64,000 bases of DNA from WRCA01 sp964587855 (GCA_964587855.1 CAZPLT010000003.1:9151-73150); one strand, 5' to 3'; positions 17,889 through 26,705 are shown, counted from the first letter of the stretch. Program-made: numbers and translations. The notes: generated from the letters alone by a model not told the origin.

Positions 17889-18278
17889 ATGAAAAGAACT
17901 TTTGTCCTTGTTGCTTTATCATTTTCGCTTTTAGTAGGGTGTTCGTCTGCTAATCGTGGCTCTATTGATGATGCGACAGTTCTAAATTGGGAAAACGATA
18001 TGGTAACAACCGAGCAATTCGTTCGTGATCATAAAAATTGTTTGGGAATAACCCGTTCTTCGTATGAGCCCAGATCCAGATTGGCTAAACTTATCAGCCC
18101 AAATCAATCCAGTTTGATGCCAGATTGGGATGGTTTATGGGTAACTTTTCAATCTAATGAAAACAAAGATGTGGGGCAGCGTTCTTTGATGTCGGTTCCA
18201 CCTAATTCCAGTGCCAGATCGGTCGGCGCGTATCGTAAATGTATGATGCGTCGAGGTTATTTATTGCGCGCAAATTAA
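17889..18278 (+). CDS. Small lipoprotein of unknown function
   Basis: 129 residues with a lipoprotein signal (VALSFSLLVGC, lipidated Cys18). The mature part contains DHKNCLGI near the start and ends in VGAYRKCMMRRGYLLRAN. The YRKCM..RGY ending is common in small alphaproteobacterial lipoproteins. Two Cys in the mature part could pair. It lies 39 bases before ftsQ, which has its own -10 box. The ATG is placed directly behind a -10 box with no ribosome-binding site. Confidence 0.75.
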   Translation: MKRTFVLVALSFSLLVGCSSANRGSIDDATVLNWENDMVTTEQFVRDHKNCLGITRSSYEPRSRLAKLISPNQSSLMPDWDGLWVTFQSNENKDVGQRSLMSVPPNSSARSVGAYRKCMMRRGYLLRAN

Positions 18279-18303
18279 ACAATAAATTTTTTCTCTTTTA
18301 TGA

Positions 18304-18309
18304 TATAAT
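18304..18309 (+). promoter_or_regulatory. -10 box before ftsQ, near-leaderless start
   Basis: A perfect TATAAT lies eight bases before the ftsQ ATG at 18318; the -35 region is AT-rich without a clear hexamer. Any 5' leader would be at most a few bases. Confidence 0.5.
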
Positions 18310-18317
18310 TTAGTTCA

Positions 18318-19001
18318 ATGAAAAATAGATTTGTATTTTGGTTAATGTCTAGTATTGCGGTTTCGCTTGCAATTTATGTAGCGGTTCGCGTTAGTATAGT
18401 ATTGTTGGGGCTGGGGGGGACATTATCAGATATAAAAAAGATTTCGGTTCATTCCAGTAATGGTGAAACTGCCGATATAATTGAACGGCTGGGAATTACT
18501 CCGGGAACCAAACATATTGATTTAAATGACGTTTTGTCTCGTGTTTCTGCGGATCCAGATATTTCCGGGGCTGCAATTCGTCGTTTGCCAAATGGCGAAA
18601 TCAAAGTTCGTGCCAATATGCGAGTTGTTGTTGCAAGTTGGACAGATGGTGAAAATTATTATCCACTTGATAATACGGGTGCGCCAATCAACAGGCCATC
18701 TCTAACAAGACCAGAAAACACTTTGATTTTTTCAGGTAAAGTTCCAAAAGACATATCAACAATAACAAATATAATAAAACACACTTCGGGGATTTTTTAT
18801 CGTATTGACAAGATGGAATTTGTAGAAGATAGACGTTGGAATATATTTTTATTAAATGGAATTAAAATTATGTTGCCCGAAGAAAATTTTGAAGAAGCTA
18901 TTAAAAAAATTGATAAGACAAATAAACAAACTATGATTTTAGACAGACAAATAAAATTACTGGATATGCGGGATTTATCAAGACCACTGGTAAAATTATA
19001 A
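18318..19001 (+). CDS. ftsQ: Cell division protein FtsQ-like
   Basis: 227 residues, type II membrane topology: a short cytoplasmic tail, one transmembrane helix (about 8-33) and a periplasmic part. A POTRA-like stretch (IKKISVHSSNGETADIIERLGITPGTK in pieces) is followed by RRLPNGEIKVRANMRVVVASW and YYPLDNTGAPI, which match the FtsQ/DivIB beta domain. FtsQ bridges early and late divisome proteins through FtsB and FtsL. The ftsA-type gene begins six bases after its stop, the classical ftsQ-ftsA order, but ddl and mur genes are absent. Confidence 0.8.
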   Translation: MKNRFVFWLMSSIAVSLAIYVAVRVSIVLLGLGGTLSDIKKISVHSSNGETADIIERLGITPGTKHIDLNDVLSRVSADPDISGAAIRRLPNGEIKVRANMRVVVASWTDGENYYPLDNTGAPINRPSLTRPENTLIFSGKVPKDISTITNIIKHTSGIFYRIDKMEFVEDRRWNIFLLNGIKIMLPEENFEEAIKKIDKTNKQTMILDRQIKLLDMRDLSRPLVKL

Positions 19002-19007
19002 ACAAAT

Positions 19008-20780
19008 ATGAATTTAACAGAAGGCTCTTTTTTATGTTTAGATATAGGCTCGAGCGGGGTTCATGCTGTTGCTGCACGGGTTTGTTTTGGACGACTGAAA
19101 GTTTCTGCGAATACATATGTTGAGTCCAGAGACTTGGCATATGCAGTAAAAACAGCAGTTGATAATTTAGAAGAACAAATAGGATCCAGATTTGATACAG
19201 CGTTTGTCACGGGTAATTTCGGAGAAATTAAATCAGAAATTTTTTCAAAAAAAAGTATATGGGAAACAGAACGCAAAATTACACCCAACGATATTCTAGA
19301 ACAAATTTCAGATGTTACCCAGGACGATTTTTCTGTATTGCATATAATGCCGTTGCGTTATGATTTTGGGGGGGCACGAAATCTTTCTAATCCGCTTGGA
19401 CATACCGACCATGCATTGCATTCAGTGTTTAATATAATTGCTTATTTGAATAAAGGTTTGATGCGGGCAAAATCTGCGTTGCATGCTGCACATCTTGAAT
19501 CCGAGGGTTTTTTTGATCCGATGTTTTTACTGGGATCGTCTGCACGTAAAGCATCAGAAAATTCTGTATTCATAGATTTTGGCGCAGAATTTACCAGTAT
19601 TTCTATTTGGACTGCGCGTGGTCCGATGTTGATTGAAAAAATACCAATGGGTGGAATTGATATTACAAAGGCAATTGCTAATACTTTTAATTTATCAATT
19701 ATAGAAGCAGAAAGATTAAAAATTTCCAGTATGAATCTGGCACAATCTGATATGGACAGATTTACACCGGCAGATTCTAAATACGATATAACAAGATTTG
19801 ATGTGAACGAAATATCGGGCAGTGTTTTTTCTGAAATTTTATGTCAGATTGGGAATATTTTAAACACAGGAATAGAAAAATATAATCCAACACAAATTTA
19901 TGTAAGTGGTGGTGGTTCAGGTATTAGCGGTATGGAAAAATTTTTGGAAAAAGAATTTGGTATGCCGGTTAAAAATTTAGGTTCGTTTGGTATAGTTAAT
20001 TCATTAGCAGAATTTGTATGGAATGCTGAATCTGAACGGGTCAAAGGATATTTAGAACGCAGAAAAAAATGGGAAAAAATTTTTAATTTTTTTGCAGCGC
20101 CATTAAATTGGAAATTTTATCCACATCGAAAAAAAAGTATTCCTATTATGCCCAGCACTTTATGTTGGGATATGCGAAGTTCAGAAACTTATGCAAATTT
20201 TGAATCTGCAGATATCAGTATGATTCATGTTGATATAATGGATGGATTTTATGTTGAAAAAATTGCCAGCGGAATTGATGAACTTCGATTTATTCGCGCG
20301 CATACCAAGGCTCATTTACATGTTCATTTAATGACTGAAAATCCGGCGACTTGGACGAAAGAAGCAATTGAATGTGGTGCGGATACAATTATTGTTTCAT
20401 CTGGAACAAACGGTGTAATTCGTGCGTTAAACGAAATACATTCTGCTGGGAAACGTTCTGGAATTGCTCTGCATCCAGAAACTCCGCTAGAAGTTATAGC
20501 ATCAGTTTTAAGGAATGTTGATGAAGTAATGATAATGTCGGTTATTCCAGGTGAATCAGGACAAGAGTTTATAGAAGAGTCAATATCAAGAATTGCTTCG
20601 CTTGCTAATACCAGACGTAAACATGGATTAAAATTTAAAATTTCTGTTGATGGTGGAATAAATCCAGAATCAGCAAAAAAATGTTGGGCGGCGGGCGCAG
20701 ATTTTCTGGTATCAGGTGGTTTTTTAAGTAATGCACCAGATTTTGCAGTTGCGGTTCAAGAACTTTTATCAAAAAAGTAA
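19008..20780 (+). CDS. ftsA: FtsA cell-division protein fused to a ribulose-phosphate 3-epimerase-like domain
   Basis: One uninterrupted 590-codon frame. Residues 1-345 are FtsA, the actin-like protein that anchors FtsZ to the membrane: phosphate motif 1 LDIGSSGVHAVAARV, phosphate motif 2 VFIDFGAEFTSIS, adenosine motif IYVSGGGSGISGMEKFL. Residues 350-372 (RRKKWEKIFNFFAAPLNWKF) look like the amphipathic membrane-targeting helix that normally ends FtsA. Residues 378-590 are an Rpe-type TIM barrel: IHVDIMDG supplies His407 and Asp409, VHLM His440, and SVDGGINP Asp548, so all four metal/catalytic positions are kept. The phosphate loop is altered (MSVIPGESGQ where MSVNPGFGGQ is usual). No ribosome-binding site precedes the internal Met381, so separate translation of the epimerase looks unlikely. 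The order ftsQ-ftsA is preserved; ftsZ does not follow. Confidence 0.88.
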   Translation: MNLTEGSFLCLDIGSSGVHAVAARVCFGRLKVSANTYVESRDLAYAVKTAVDNLEEQIGSRFDTAFVTGNFGEIKSEIFSKKSIWETERKITPNDILEQISDVTQDDFSVLHIMPLRYDFGGARNLSNPLGHTDHALHSVFNIIAYLNKGLMRAKSALHAAHLESEGFFDPMFLLGSSARKASENSVFIDFGAEFTSISIWTARGPMLIEKIPMGGIDITKAIANTFNLSIIEAERLKISSMNLAQSDMDRFTPADSKYDITRFDVNEISGSVFSEILCQIGNILNTGIEKYNPTQIYVSGGGSGISGMEKFLEKEFGMPVKNLGSFGIVNSLAEFVWNAESERVKGYLERRKKWEKIFNFFAAPLNWKFYPHRKKSIPIMPSTLCWDMRSSETYANFESADISMIHVDIMDGFYVEKIASGIDELRFIRAHTKAHLHVHLMTENPATWTKEAIECGADTIIVSSGTNGVIRALNEIHSAGKRSGIALHPETPLEVIASVLRNVDEVMIMSVIPGESGQEFIEESISRIASLANTRRKHGLKFKISVDGGINPESAKKCWAAGADFLVSGGFLSNAPDFAVAVQELLSKK

Positions 20781-20885
20781 AAAAAGAACCGAATAGTTTT
20801 TTGATTTTTTAATAGCTGTTTTTTTACTTTTCCCTTTTTATTGTTTTGTTTTTATGTTAGAATAGGGTAAAGAAATGGTGGGAAT

Positions 20886-23600
20886 ATGAGAATAAAAAAA
20901 GCAATTATTGTTGGTTTAATGCTGCCTTTGGTGTCGGAAGTCTGCGCCATGTCAGCAGGGGCTGTCACTTATATGTCGACAGCTTCGTCACGTCCAAGCA
21001 CGGCTGCACGTATGCCGACTTCGCAACCCAGCTCGACAGCCAGCAGTACGTCATCCAGTCCAACATCTACAAATGCTGGTTTGCTTGCAACTTGTGCAAA
21101 TCCATTACCAGATCGTTTGACATCGGGACGTTGTATCGACAGATATGATTCTTGTTTGCGTCAGGATAACGTTTGTGGTGAACATTTTGAGCTTTGCTAT
21201 AATTTAAAACAATTTAATAAATCTCGTATTATGTGCCAAGAATATTTGGCGCAATGCCCCGCTGAAGCAGTCAAAGCTATATTTGGAAATTCCGTAACTA
21301 CATCTAATGATTTGTTGTCGGAAAACCGCACCATGTGTGATGGAGAATCTGTTTTGACCAAAAGAACATTTTCGCCAGCATTGGGTGATATTGGGGTTGC
21401 GGCTGATAGCCGTATAGATTTAGCCATCAAAGAGGGTAAAAACTGGGCGGCTGCTAACAGTGTTAAAACATGTAATAAAATTGCGGACGCTTGTATACAA
21501 AATGCTTGTAAGAAATCCCCACAGAAATGTATTTCTTTGGATGGCTTTTCTGATATAGACGCATCTGAAATGGTTAATATCGCTACATCTGGTGAAACTA
21601 CATTACGTATAAATGCGGATATGCTGACAATGTGGCTTAATAATATGGCTTGGGATGGCGATAATGTAAAAAATTACATCAAAGAACAATGTCGCGATAC
21701 AGTTGGTTCTAATGAATGGTGCTTTATGGTCACAAATGGCACACCAGCAAAAGAAGTTGATTTAACAGACAGCTTTAATATCCAAGAAGTTTATCAAGAC
21801 ATTATGTATAATGGTGTTGGTGCTCGTTGGAAAATGGCACAGTCCAAGATAAAAGAGTGGGCTGCATTAGCAACTAAGAAATCCGTAGAACAATGTAAAG
21901 ATGCAATGACAGATTGTGCTGTGAATGCATGTGGCGAAGGTTCCAAGGCTCGTTGCTATGGTTTGGCCAAAGATGGTAATACTGTCAGTATAAAAAATAA
22001 AGCTGGTTCTGATATTACAGGACAATGTCAAAATCTGATTGAAAACAACCAATATTGTAAAGACGTATTTCGTAATAAAGATACAGGTTCGGATGGTGAT
22101 GTTTGGGCTGCTGTATGGACTGATGACTTGATGGGCGCAATTGTTGGATTGGATTCAGATTTGCAAAAAGCATTTAACGAAGCAGCAGTTGCTCAAATGC
22201 GCAGCAGTTGTCAGGTTCAGGCTGAAAAATGTGTAGAAGACGAATGTGGCACAGACTTTTCTCGTTGCTTTATTACCAGTGCAGAGGCAAAGAAAAATGG
22301 CAGTGTTTCTTTTTCTGAGGGTTCAGCAATAAGCAGCAATTTATATGCAGGTGGATTTGATGAAGTTTTGGCACGTAACCTGTGTATGTTAAAGATTAAA
22401 AAATATACAGACTGCATAGATTATTTTGATGTTCAGTATGCCAAGGCAACCACTGGAACCAGTGCAGATTCTTGGGGAACATCAAGTAATGTTCGTAATG
22501 CATGGTTAGATGCCGCAAACAGCGATTCTGCGGATAATATTTGTCGTGTATCAGAAACTTATATAGATCAAGTTGATGAATCTGGTAATGCGGTTGATGC
22601 TACTAAAAAATTAGCATCCAAGGTTAAAACTTGTGCGACACAAGAACGTAGTATATTTGATGGTTTGTTATCAGATATCAGCAAGCGTGCTAATTCTGTA
22701 TTGGAACGTGAGGCAAACGATCTTAAAAATGCGTGCGAAAATAGTAATGCCAAGGGCTCGACTGGTAAAAATTATATTTGGGCGGCATTGTCTGACTTGG
22801 ATTCATCCGATGAATATGATGGGTTCAGCGATGTTACTGCAACCAGTAATCCATTTGATGGGTTCTGTGCGGTCAGGGTAACAATTCGCTCCAATAATTC
22901 CAAAGTCAATGATGCGTTGGGTGGTGATAAATATATGTATTATCCAAAGGGTACATCCATGCAATGTTTAGGCCTTACATCAACTGAACTGGAAAAAGTT
23001 GAACGTGCAGTTGCATCAGATGTGAAATTCTGTGGCAAAGGCGACACAGCATCAACAGCTGGATGTGTAGAAAAACTGTCCGGATTGCAAAAAACCCTTC
23101 GAATTGGTGGTGCAACACTGGCTGGTGTAGCGGTTGGTGGTTTGGGTGGAACCCTGGCAGGGAATGCTTTGGAAAATGCTACTGCAAGTAAATCTAGTAA
23201 GAGTGAAAATACTATTAAATCTAGAAGCTGCGAGGCTTGTATACTAGCGAAGGGTGTGAATTATGATGGAGATTGTAACCCTGTTGATAGAGATTCAGAG
23301 TCTGAAGCCATAGTTGCCCAATGCCAATATCAGATTGAAAAATTAAAACCATCAAAAAGTAGAGGTAGTTTATTAAATATGAAAAATACTGGTGGTAAAA
23401 TTGGTGCTATTGCTGGTGCGGGTATCGGTGGTTTGGCTGGTGGACTTCTTGCTGGTAACTCTATCAATAAGAAAGCTGATAAAAAGCTTGAAGAAGCTCG
23501 TCAGCAAGCCATAGCAGACTTTAATGCTAATACAGATATAAATTGTTATATCAATGGCAAAAAAGTCGCATCGTATGGTCAGGAAATGACCGTTAAATAA
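20886..23600 (+). CDS. Large secreted cysteine-repeat protein with glycine zippers
   Basis: 904 residues, not recognised. It has a signal peptide (about 1-25), then a Ser/Thr-rich linker (31-62). Three copies of a six-cysteine unit follow: C-x6-C-x4-C-x6/7-C, a 25-65 residue insert, then C-x9-C (Cys196-279, 337-391, 442-510). A divergent cysteine cluster at 83-124 may be a fourth copy. Two glycine-zipper segments (739-763 and 836-858, e.g. GAIAGAGIGGLAGGLLAG) could insert in or span a membrane. They flank a cysteine-containing stretch with SCEACILAKG. GGTGGGAA precedes the ATG, a -10-like TAGAAT is at 20858, and a strong terminator follows, so it is a single-gene unit. Probably an envelope or surface protein stabilised by disulfides. 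Confidence 0.8.
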   Translation: MRIKKAIIVGLMLPLVSEVCAMSAGAVTYMSTASSRPSTAARMPTSQPSSTASSTSSSPTSTNAGLLATCANPLPDRLTSGRCIDRYDSCLRQDNVCGEHFELCYNLKQFNKSRIMCQEYLAQCPAEAVKAIFGNSVTTSNDLLSENRTMCDGESVLTKRTFSPALGDIGVAADSRIDLAIKEGKNWAAANSVKTCNKIADACIQNACKKSPQKCISLDGFSDIDASEMVNIATSGETTLRINADMLTMWLNNMAWDGDNVKNYIKEQCRDTVGSNEWCFMVTNGTPAKEVDLTDSFNIQEVYQDIMYNGVGARWKMAQSKIKEWAALATKKSVEQCKDAMTDCAVNACGEGSKARCYGLAKDGNTVSIKNKAGSDITGQCQNLIENNQYCKDVFRNKDTGSDGDVWAAVWTDDLMGAIVGLDSDLQKAFNEAAVAQMRSSCQVQAEKCVEDECGTDFSRCFITSAEAKKNGSVSFSEGSAISSNLYAGGFDEVLARNLCMLKIKKYTDCIDYFDVQYAKATTGTSADSWGTSSNVRNAWLDAANSDSADNICRVSETYIDQVDESGNAVDATKKLASKVKTCATQERSIFDGLLSDISKRANSVLEREANDLKNACENSNAKGSTGKNYIWAALSDLDSSDEYDGFSDVTATSNPFDGFCAVRVTIRSNNSKVNDALGGDKYMYYPKGTSMQCLGLTSTELEKVERAVASDVKFCGKGDTASTAGCVEKLSGLQKTLRIGGATLAGVAVGGLGGTLAGNALENATASKSSKSENTIKSRSCEACILAKGVNYDGDCNPVDRDSESEAIVAQCQYQIEKLKPSKSRGSLLNMKNTGGKIGAIAGAGIGGLAGGLLAGNSINKKADKKLEEARQQAIADFNANTDINCYINGKKVASYGQEMTVK

Positions 23601-23627
23601 AAAAAGCCGGCGAAAGCCGGTTTTTTT
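23601..23627. terminator. Bidirectional rho-independent terminator
   Basis: Stem CCGGC-GAAA-GCCGG at 23607-23620, with A-tract before and T-tract (23621-23627) after. It can serve the cysteine-repeat gene on plus and the J-domain gene on minus. Confidence 0.85.
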
Positions 23628-23639
23628 ATAAATAGTTAT

Positions 23640-24155
23640 TTAAATTATTTTTTTAAACCATTTTTTTAAATCGTCATAAGCAGCGGTTATTTTTGTAAAT
23701 TCTGATGTTGCTATGCTTTTATTTTTTGCGGTATCTGGATGATATTTTTTTGCCAGTACTCGATATCTCGCTGATATTTCACGCCAATTTGCGGTTGGGG
23801 GCAGATCAAAAACTTTTAATGCGTTTGACACTGCAGCAGGCGCACGGACAGGGTGTTTACGTGCAGACGTTGTGTCAAATGCACTGCGTCCATTTAAAAA
23901 ATTGCGCAGAAAATCAACATATTCCGCATTTGCGGCATCTGCGGCTGCACGATCTTTATCCGAAATTCCGAATGTTTCACGTTCCCAATCTTGTTCTATT
24001 TCGTCATTACTCATCCCAGCATAATAATTCCAATTTTTATTATATTCTGCGGCGTGTTCTTTGCAGAACCAGTAATATTCGTTTAGGTTGCGTGATTTAG
24101 GGGCGCGACAGACGCCCGCCTTGGTACAACCTTTAAAATCACATTTTTTTATCAT
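23640..24155 (-). CDS. J-domain protein (DnaJ family, alphaproteobacterial type)
   Basis: 171 residues. The N-terminus carries a conserved cysteine-containing motif (KKCDFKGCTKAGVCRAPKSR, then YYWFCKEHAAEYN). The C-terminal 65 residues are a J domain: ALKVFDLPPTANWREISARY, LAKKYHPDT with the essential HPD, then a helix ending AAYDDLKKWFK. J domains stimulate DnaK. There is no G/F region or DnaJ zinc finger, so it is a specialised co-chaperone. Its ATG overlaps the xerD stop by four bases. Confidence 0.85.
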   Translation of the reverse strand: MIKKCDFKGCTKAGVCRAPKSRNLNEYYWFCKEHAAEYNKNWNYYAGMSNDEIEQDWERETFGISDKDRAAADAANAEYVDFLRNFLNGRSAFDTTSARKHPVRAPAAVSNALKVFDLPPTANWREISARYRVLAKKYHPDTAKNKSIATSEFTKITAAYDDLKKWFKKII

Positions 24156-25009
24156 TTTTTATCTTTTTTTGCCATGGGATGATGAATAAATACGGCTTCT
24201 TTTAATTTTTCCGGCATCACATGAGTATAAATTTGTGTTGTTGCTATATCTTCGTGCCCCAGCATCATTTGTATTGCGCGCAAATTTGCACCATTTGCGA
24301 GCAGGTGTGATGCAAACGAATGTCTTAAAACGTGTGGACTAACGCGATTTGGTGAAATACCAGATAAAACCGCACATTTCTTTAGGATTTTAAAAAAGCC
24401 ATCGCGTGTTAAATGTCCTGTTTTGGATATAGATGGGAAAACATATTTAGAATTTTCATCCCCACGCAGATCTAGCCATTTTTCTAATGCGTTTTGGGCA
24501 CCATTATGCATTGGAACCATTCTTTCTTTTGCCCCCTTGCCATGAATTAATAATTTGTCGCCCAGTATGGCGGTCGTGGGAAGTTCACATAATTCAGAAA
24601 CGCGCAGGCCCGATGCATATAATAATTCTAGCATTGCACGCAAGCGCACAGCATTTCTGGTATCACCAGCATTAGAAATTAATAATTCTACTTCGTGTTC
24701 CGTTAAAAATTTTGGTAATTTTTTTTGTTTTTTTGGCAGTTCCAGACCATCGGCTGGATTTTCAGTTATCATTTTTTCAGCCGCTAAAAATTTATAAAAC
24801 TGCCGCAATGCGCTGGTCTTTCTGGCAATAGAAGCAGGTGTTTCATGCAGGCTGGCCAAATAATTTTGTAATTGAGATTTACCGGCAGAAGAAAGGTTCC
24901 CAATGGCTTGGTTTGCCATACGCAGATCACGACCATATGCCTCAAGCGTCTTAGTGCTGCGACCCTTTTCAGCTGCCAACATTTCCAAAAAAATTTCAAT
25001 ATGATTCAT
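24152..25009 (-). CDS. xerD: Tyrosine recombinase XerD/XerC
   Basis: 285 residues, normal length. The N-terminal core-binding domain contains FLEMLAAEKGRSTKTLEAYG. The catalytic set is complete: Arg in ASGLRVSELCEL, Lys in HGKGAKERMVPM, HxxR in PHVLRHSFASHLL, His in MLGHEDIATTQ and nucleophile Tyr in IYTHV. Resolves chromosome dimers at dif together with a partner Xer; no partner is in the window. XerD is preferred over XerC from overall resemblance. It starts inside the stop of the 41-residue gene and is coupled to it. Confidence 0.88.
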   Translation of the reverse strand: MNHIEIFLEMLAAEKGRSTKTLEAYGRDLRMANQAIGNLSSAGKSQLQNYLASLHETPASIARKTSALRQFYKFLAAEKMITENPADGLELPKKQKKLPKFLTEHEVELLISNAGDTRNAVRLRAMLELLYASGLRVSELCELPTTAILGDKLLIHGKGAKERMVPMHNGAQNALEKWLDLRGDENSKYVFPSISKTGHLTRDGFFKILKKCAVLSGISPNRVSPHVLRHSFASHLLANGANLRAIQMMLGHEDIATTQIYTHVMPEKLKEAVFIHHPMAKKDKK

Positions 25010-25131
25010 TGCAAAACGACTTCAGTGACATTACGAACAGGTGGAAATGATATTATCATTAAAATCAATAATGCCGCGATTAATATAACCAGCAACCATT
25101 TTTTTAAATTAGTTTTTTTGTTTTTTCTCAT
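25006..25131 (-). CDS. 41-residue single-pass membrane protein
   Basis: A small frame starting at ATG 25131-25129: a basic N-terminus (MRKNKKTNLKK), one strong hydrophobic helix (WLLVILIAALLILMIISF), then a short tail PPVRNVTEVVLQ. It fills the gap between lptG (one base away) and xerD (four-base ATGA overlap), which supports it being translated. No family recognised. The tight packing suggests a role in the lptG-xerD transcript, perhaps only translational coupling. Confidence 0.6.
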   Translation of the reverse strand: MRKNKKTNLKKWLLVILIAALLILMIISFPPVRNVTEVVLQ

Positions 25132-25132
25132 T

Positions 25133-26200
25133 TTATATTGCCTCGAATGATACTATCCACATTGCTGCGAAAGTAGTTATAATAAGTGGTGGTAATCCAG
25201 CGGCTAGAATCGTTGGTAATGCGCCACTGGTGCCCAATGCACTGAATACATTCATAACAAAATACAATACAAAGCATACTAGAATTCCCATGCTAAATTT
25301 CATACCAAAAGAAAAGTTTCTGCGCTCGCGAGTTTGTGAAAATGCAGTCCCAAGGGTTGTCATAGCAATCAGCGTTAACGGTAAAAATAATAATGTCCAA
25401 AACTGGGTTAAATGTGCACGAATAGGCAGACCCATTTGTTGCATATTTCTGATCATTTTTGGCAGCTGCCAAAATGATACTTGGTCAGGTTTAAGATGTT
25501 TTTCTAGAAAGTTTTTTGGTGTTGCCTGGGATGTATGAGACCAATTTTTTGTTTGTGATAGCATACCATTTGTACCAAATGTACGGGCAGACTTTGCAGA
25601 AATTTCACCATTTGACATTATAAGTTCTTTGGTTTCAACCCGTTGTAAAAATTTTGAATTAATGTCCTGTAATAATACTGTAACGTCAGAAAAAACGAGA
25701 TTCTTATCTTTTGATTGTTTTACACCCTCGGCACGCATAATAAATGAGCCATCTTTCCCAGATTCACGAATCCATATCGCATTGTCCGAAAGATTAAAAT
25801 TATCTATATCTATATTAGTTGAATTTTTTTTAACAGCGTAAGGATTTATTACCCCAGTTGTAAATATTCCAATAAAACAAGCAGTTATTAAAAAAGGCTT
25901 CATCTTTTGCCATGGGGATAATCCAGCCCCAGAAATAATCACCGATTCGGAAGATTTTGTTAAATTATAGGATGTAAGCAAAGTCCCCATAAACACGGCA
26001 ATGGGTAAAAATATGGGGATGTATTCCAGCAAACTGAAAAAAGAAACATTTGCTGCAATAAGCGCGTTTCCTTCGCGTGGTAGTTTTTCTATAAAAGTTA
26101 TAGCAAATATAATTCCCGAAATAATTAATAAAACCAGTCCCAGCCCAGATAAAAATCGTTTGGATAAGAAAATGGTTAAAATTTTTGGCTTTATTCTCAT
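25133..26200 (-). CDS. lptG: LPS export permease LptG (YjgP/YjgQ family)
   Basis: 355 residues with six predicted membrane helices, three before and three after a central periplasmic beta domain (about residues 120-250). Family features are LLEYIPIFLPIAVFMGTLLT, the SSESVIISGAGLSPWQ cytoplasmic loop and LTQFWTLLFLPLTLIAMTTLG. It pumps lipopolysaccharide from the inner membrane with LptF and LptB; those are not in the window. LptG rather than LptF is chosen by resemblance only. It is divergent from greA with a 37-base gap. Confidence 0.82.
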   Translation of the reverse strand: MRIKPKILTIFLSKRFLSGLGLVLLIISGIIFAITFIEKLPREGNALIAANVSFFSLLEYIPIFLPIAVFMGTLLTSYNLTKSSESVIISGAGLSPWQKMKPFLITACFIGIFTTGVINPYAVKKNSTNIDIDNFNLSDNAIWIRESGKDGSFIMRAEGVKQSKDKNLVFSDVTVLLQDINSKFLQRVETKELIMSNGEISAKSARTFGTNGMLSQTKNWSHTSQATPKNFLEKHLKPDQVSFWQLPKMIRNMQQMGLPIRAHLTQFWTLLFLPLTLIAMTTLGTAFSQTRERRNFSFGMKFSMGILVCFVLYFVMNVFSALGTSGALPTILAAGLPPLIITTFAAMWIVSFEAI

Positions 26201-26237
26201 AATTTTTTAATTATAATCTGCATTAAAAGGAAAATCT

Positions 26238-26705
26238 ATGGAAAAAAAGCCAATATCAAAGCAAGGGTTCGAAGCATTGAATGCCGAGTTAAAGCATTTG
26301 CGTGAAATTGATCGGCCAGAAATTATCAAGGTTGTTCAATGGGCCCGTTCTTTGGGGGATTTATCTGAAAATGCGGATTATACAGGCGCAAAAGAAAAAC
26401 AGCGTATTATAGATTCTAGAATCAAGTTTCTAGAAGATTACATCAAAGAATCAATGGTTATTGATTTAGATACGTTATCTGGGAATCGTATTACATTTGG
26501 CGCATCTGTCGTTGCCGAAGATTCAGATGGTAATTTAATGCAATGCAAAATTTTGTCTGATGTAGAAGCGGACGGCAAAACAGTTATCGCTTGCACCAGT
26601 CCCGTTGGACGATCTTTTATTGGAAAATGTGTTGGTGATACTTGTTTTGTTCGAACCCCCAGTGGCGAAAAAGAATATGAAATAATAGAAGTGAAATTTA
26701 AATAA
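26238..26705 (+). CDS. greA: Transcription elongation factor GreA
   Basis: 155 residues, full length. The N-terminal coiled coil has the ALNAELKHLREIDRPEI stretch and the tip LGDLSENADYTGAK, whose acidic residues (D, E) reach the RNA polymerase active site to trigger transcript cleavage. The C-terminal FKBP-like domain ends VRTPSGEKEYEIIEV. A TATAAT-like box and AAAAGGAAA lie before the ATG. Its stop directly abuts the mutL start. Confidence 0.95.
   Translation: MEKKPISKQGFEALNAELKHLREIDRPEIIKVVQWARSLGDLSENADYTGAKEKQRIIDSRIKFLEDYIKESMVIDLDTLSGNRITFGASVVAEDSDGNLMQCKILSDVEADGKTVIACTSPVGRSFIGKCVGDTCFVRTPSGEKEYEIIEVKFK

Noticed and set aside
20080..20160. Hidden frameshift or separate start between FtsA and Rpe
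   Set aside because: The frame is open throughout and no ribosome-binding site lies before the internal ATG at 20148, so a true fusion is the simplest reading.
20781..20885. Terminator after the FtsA-Rpe gene
   Set aside because: The stretch is T-rich but no stable GC-containing stem was found.
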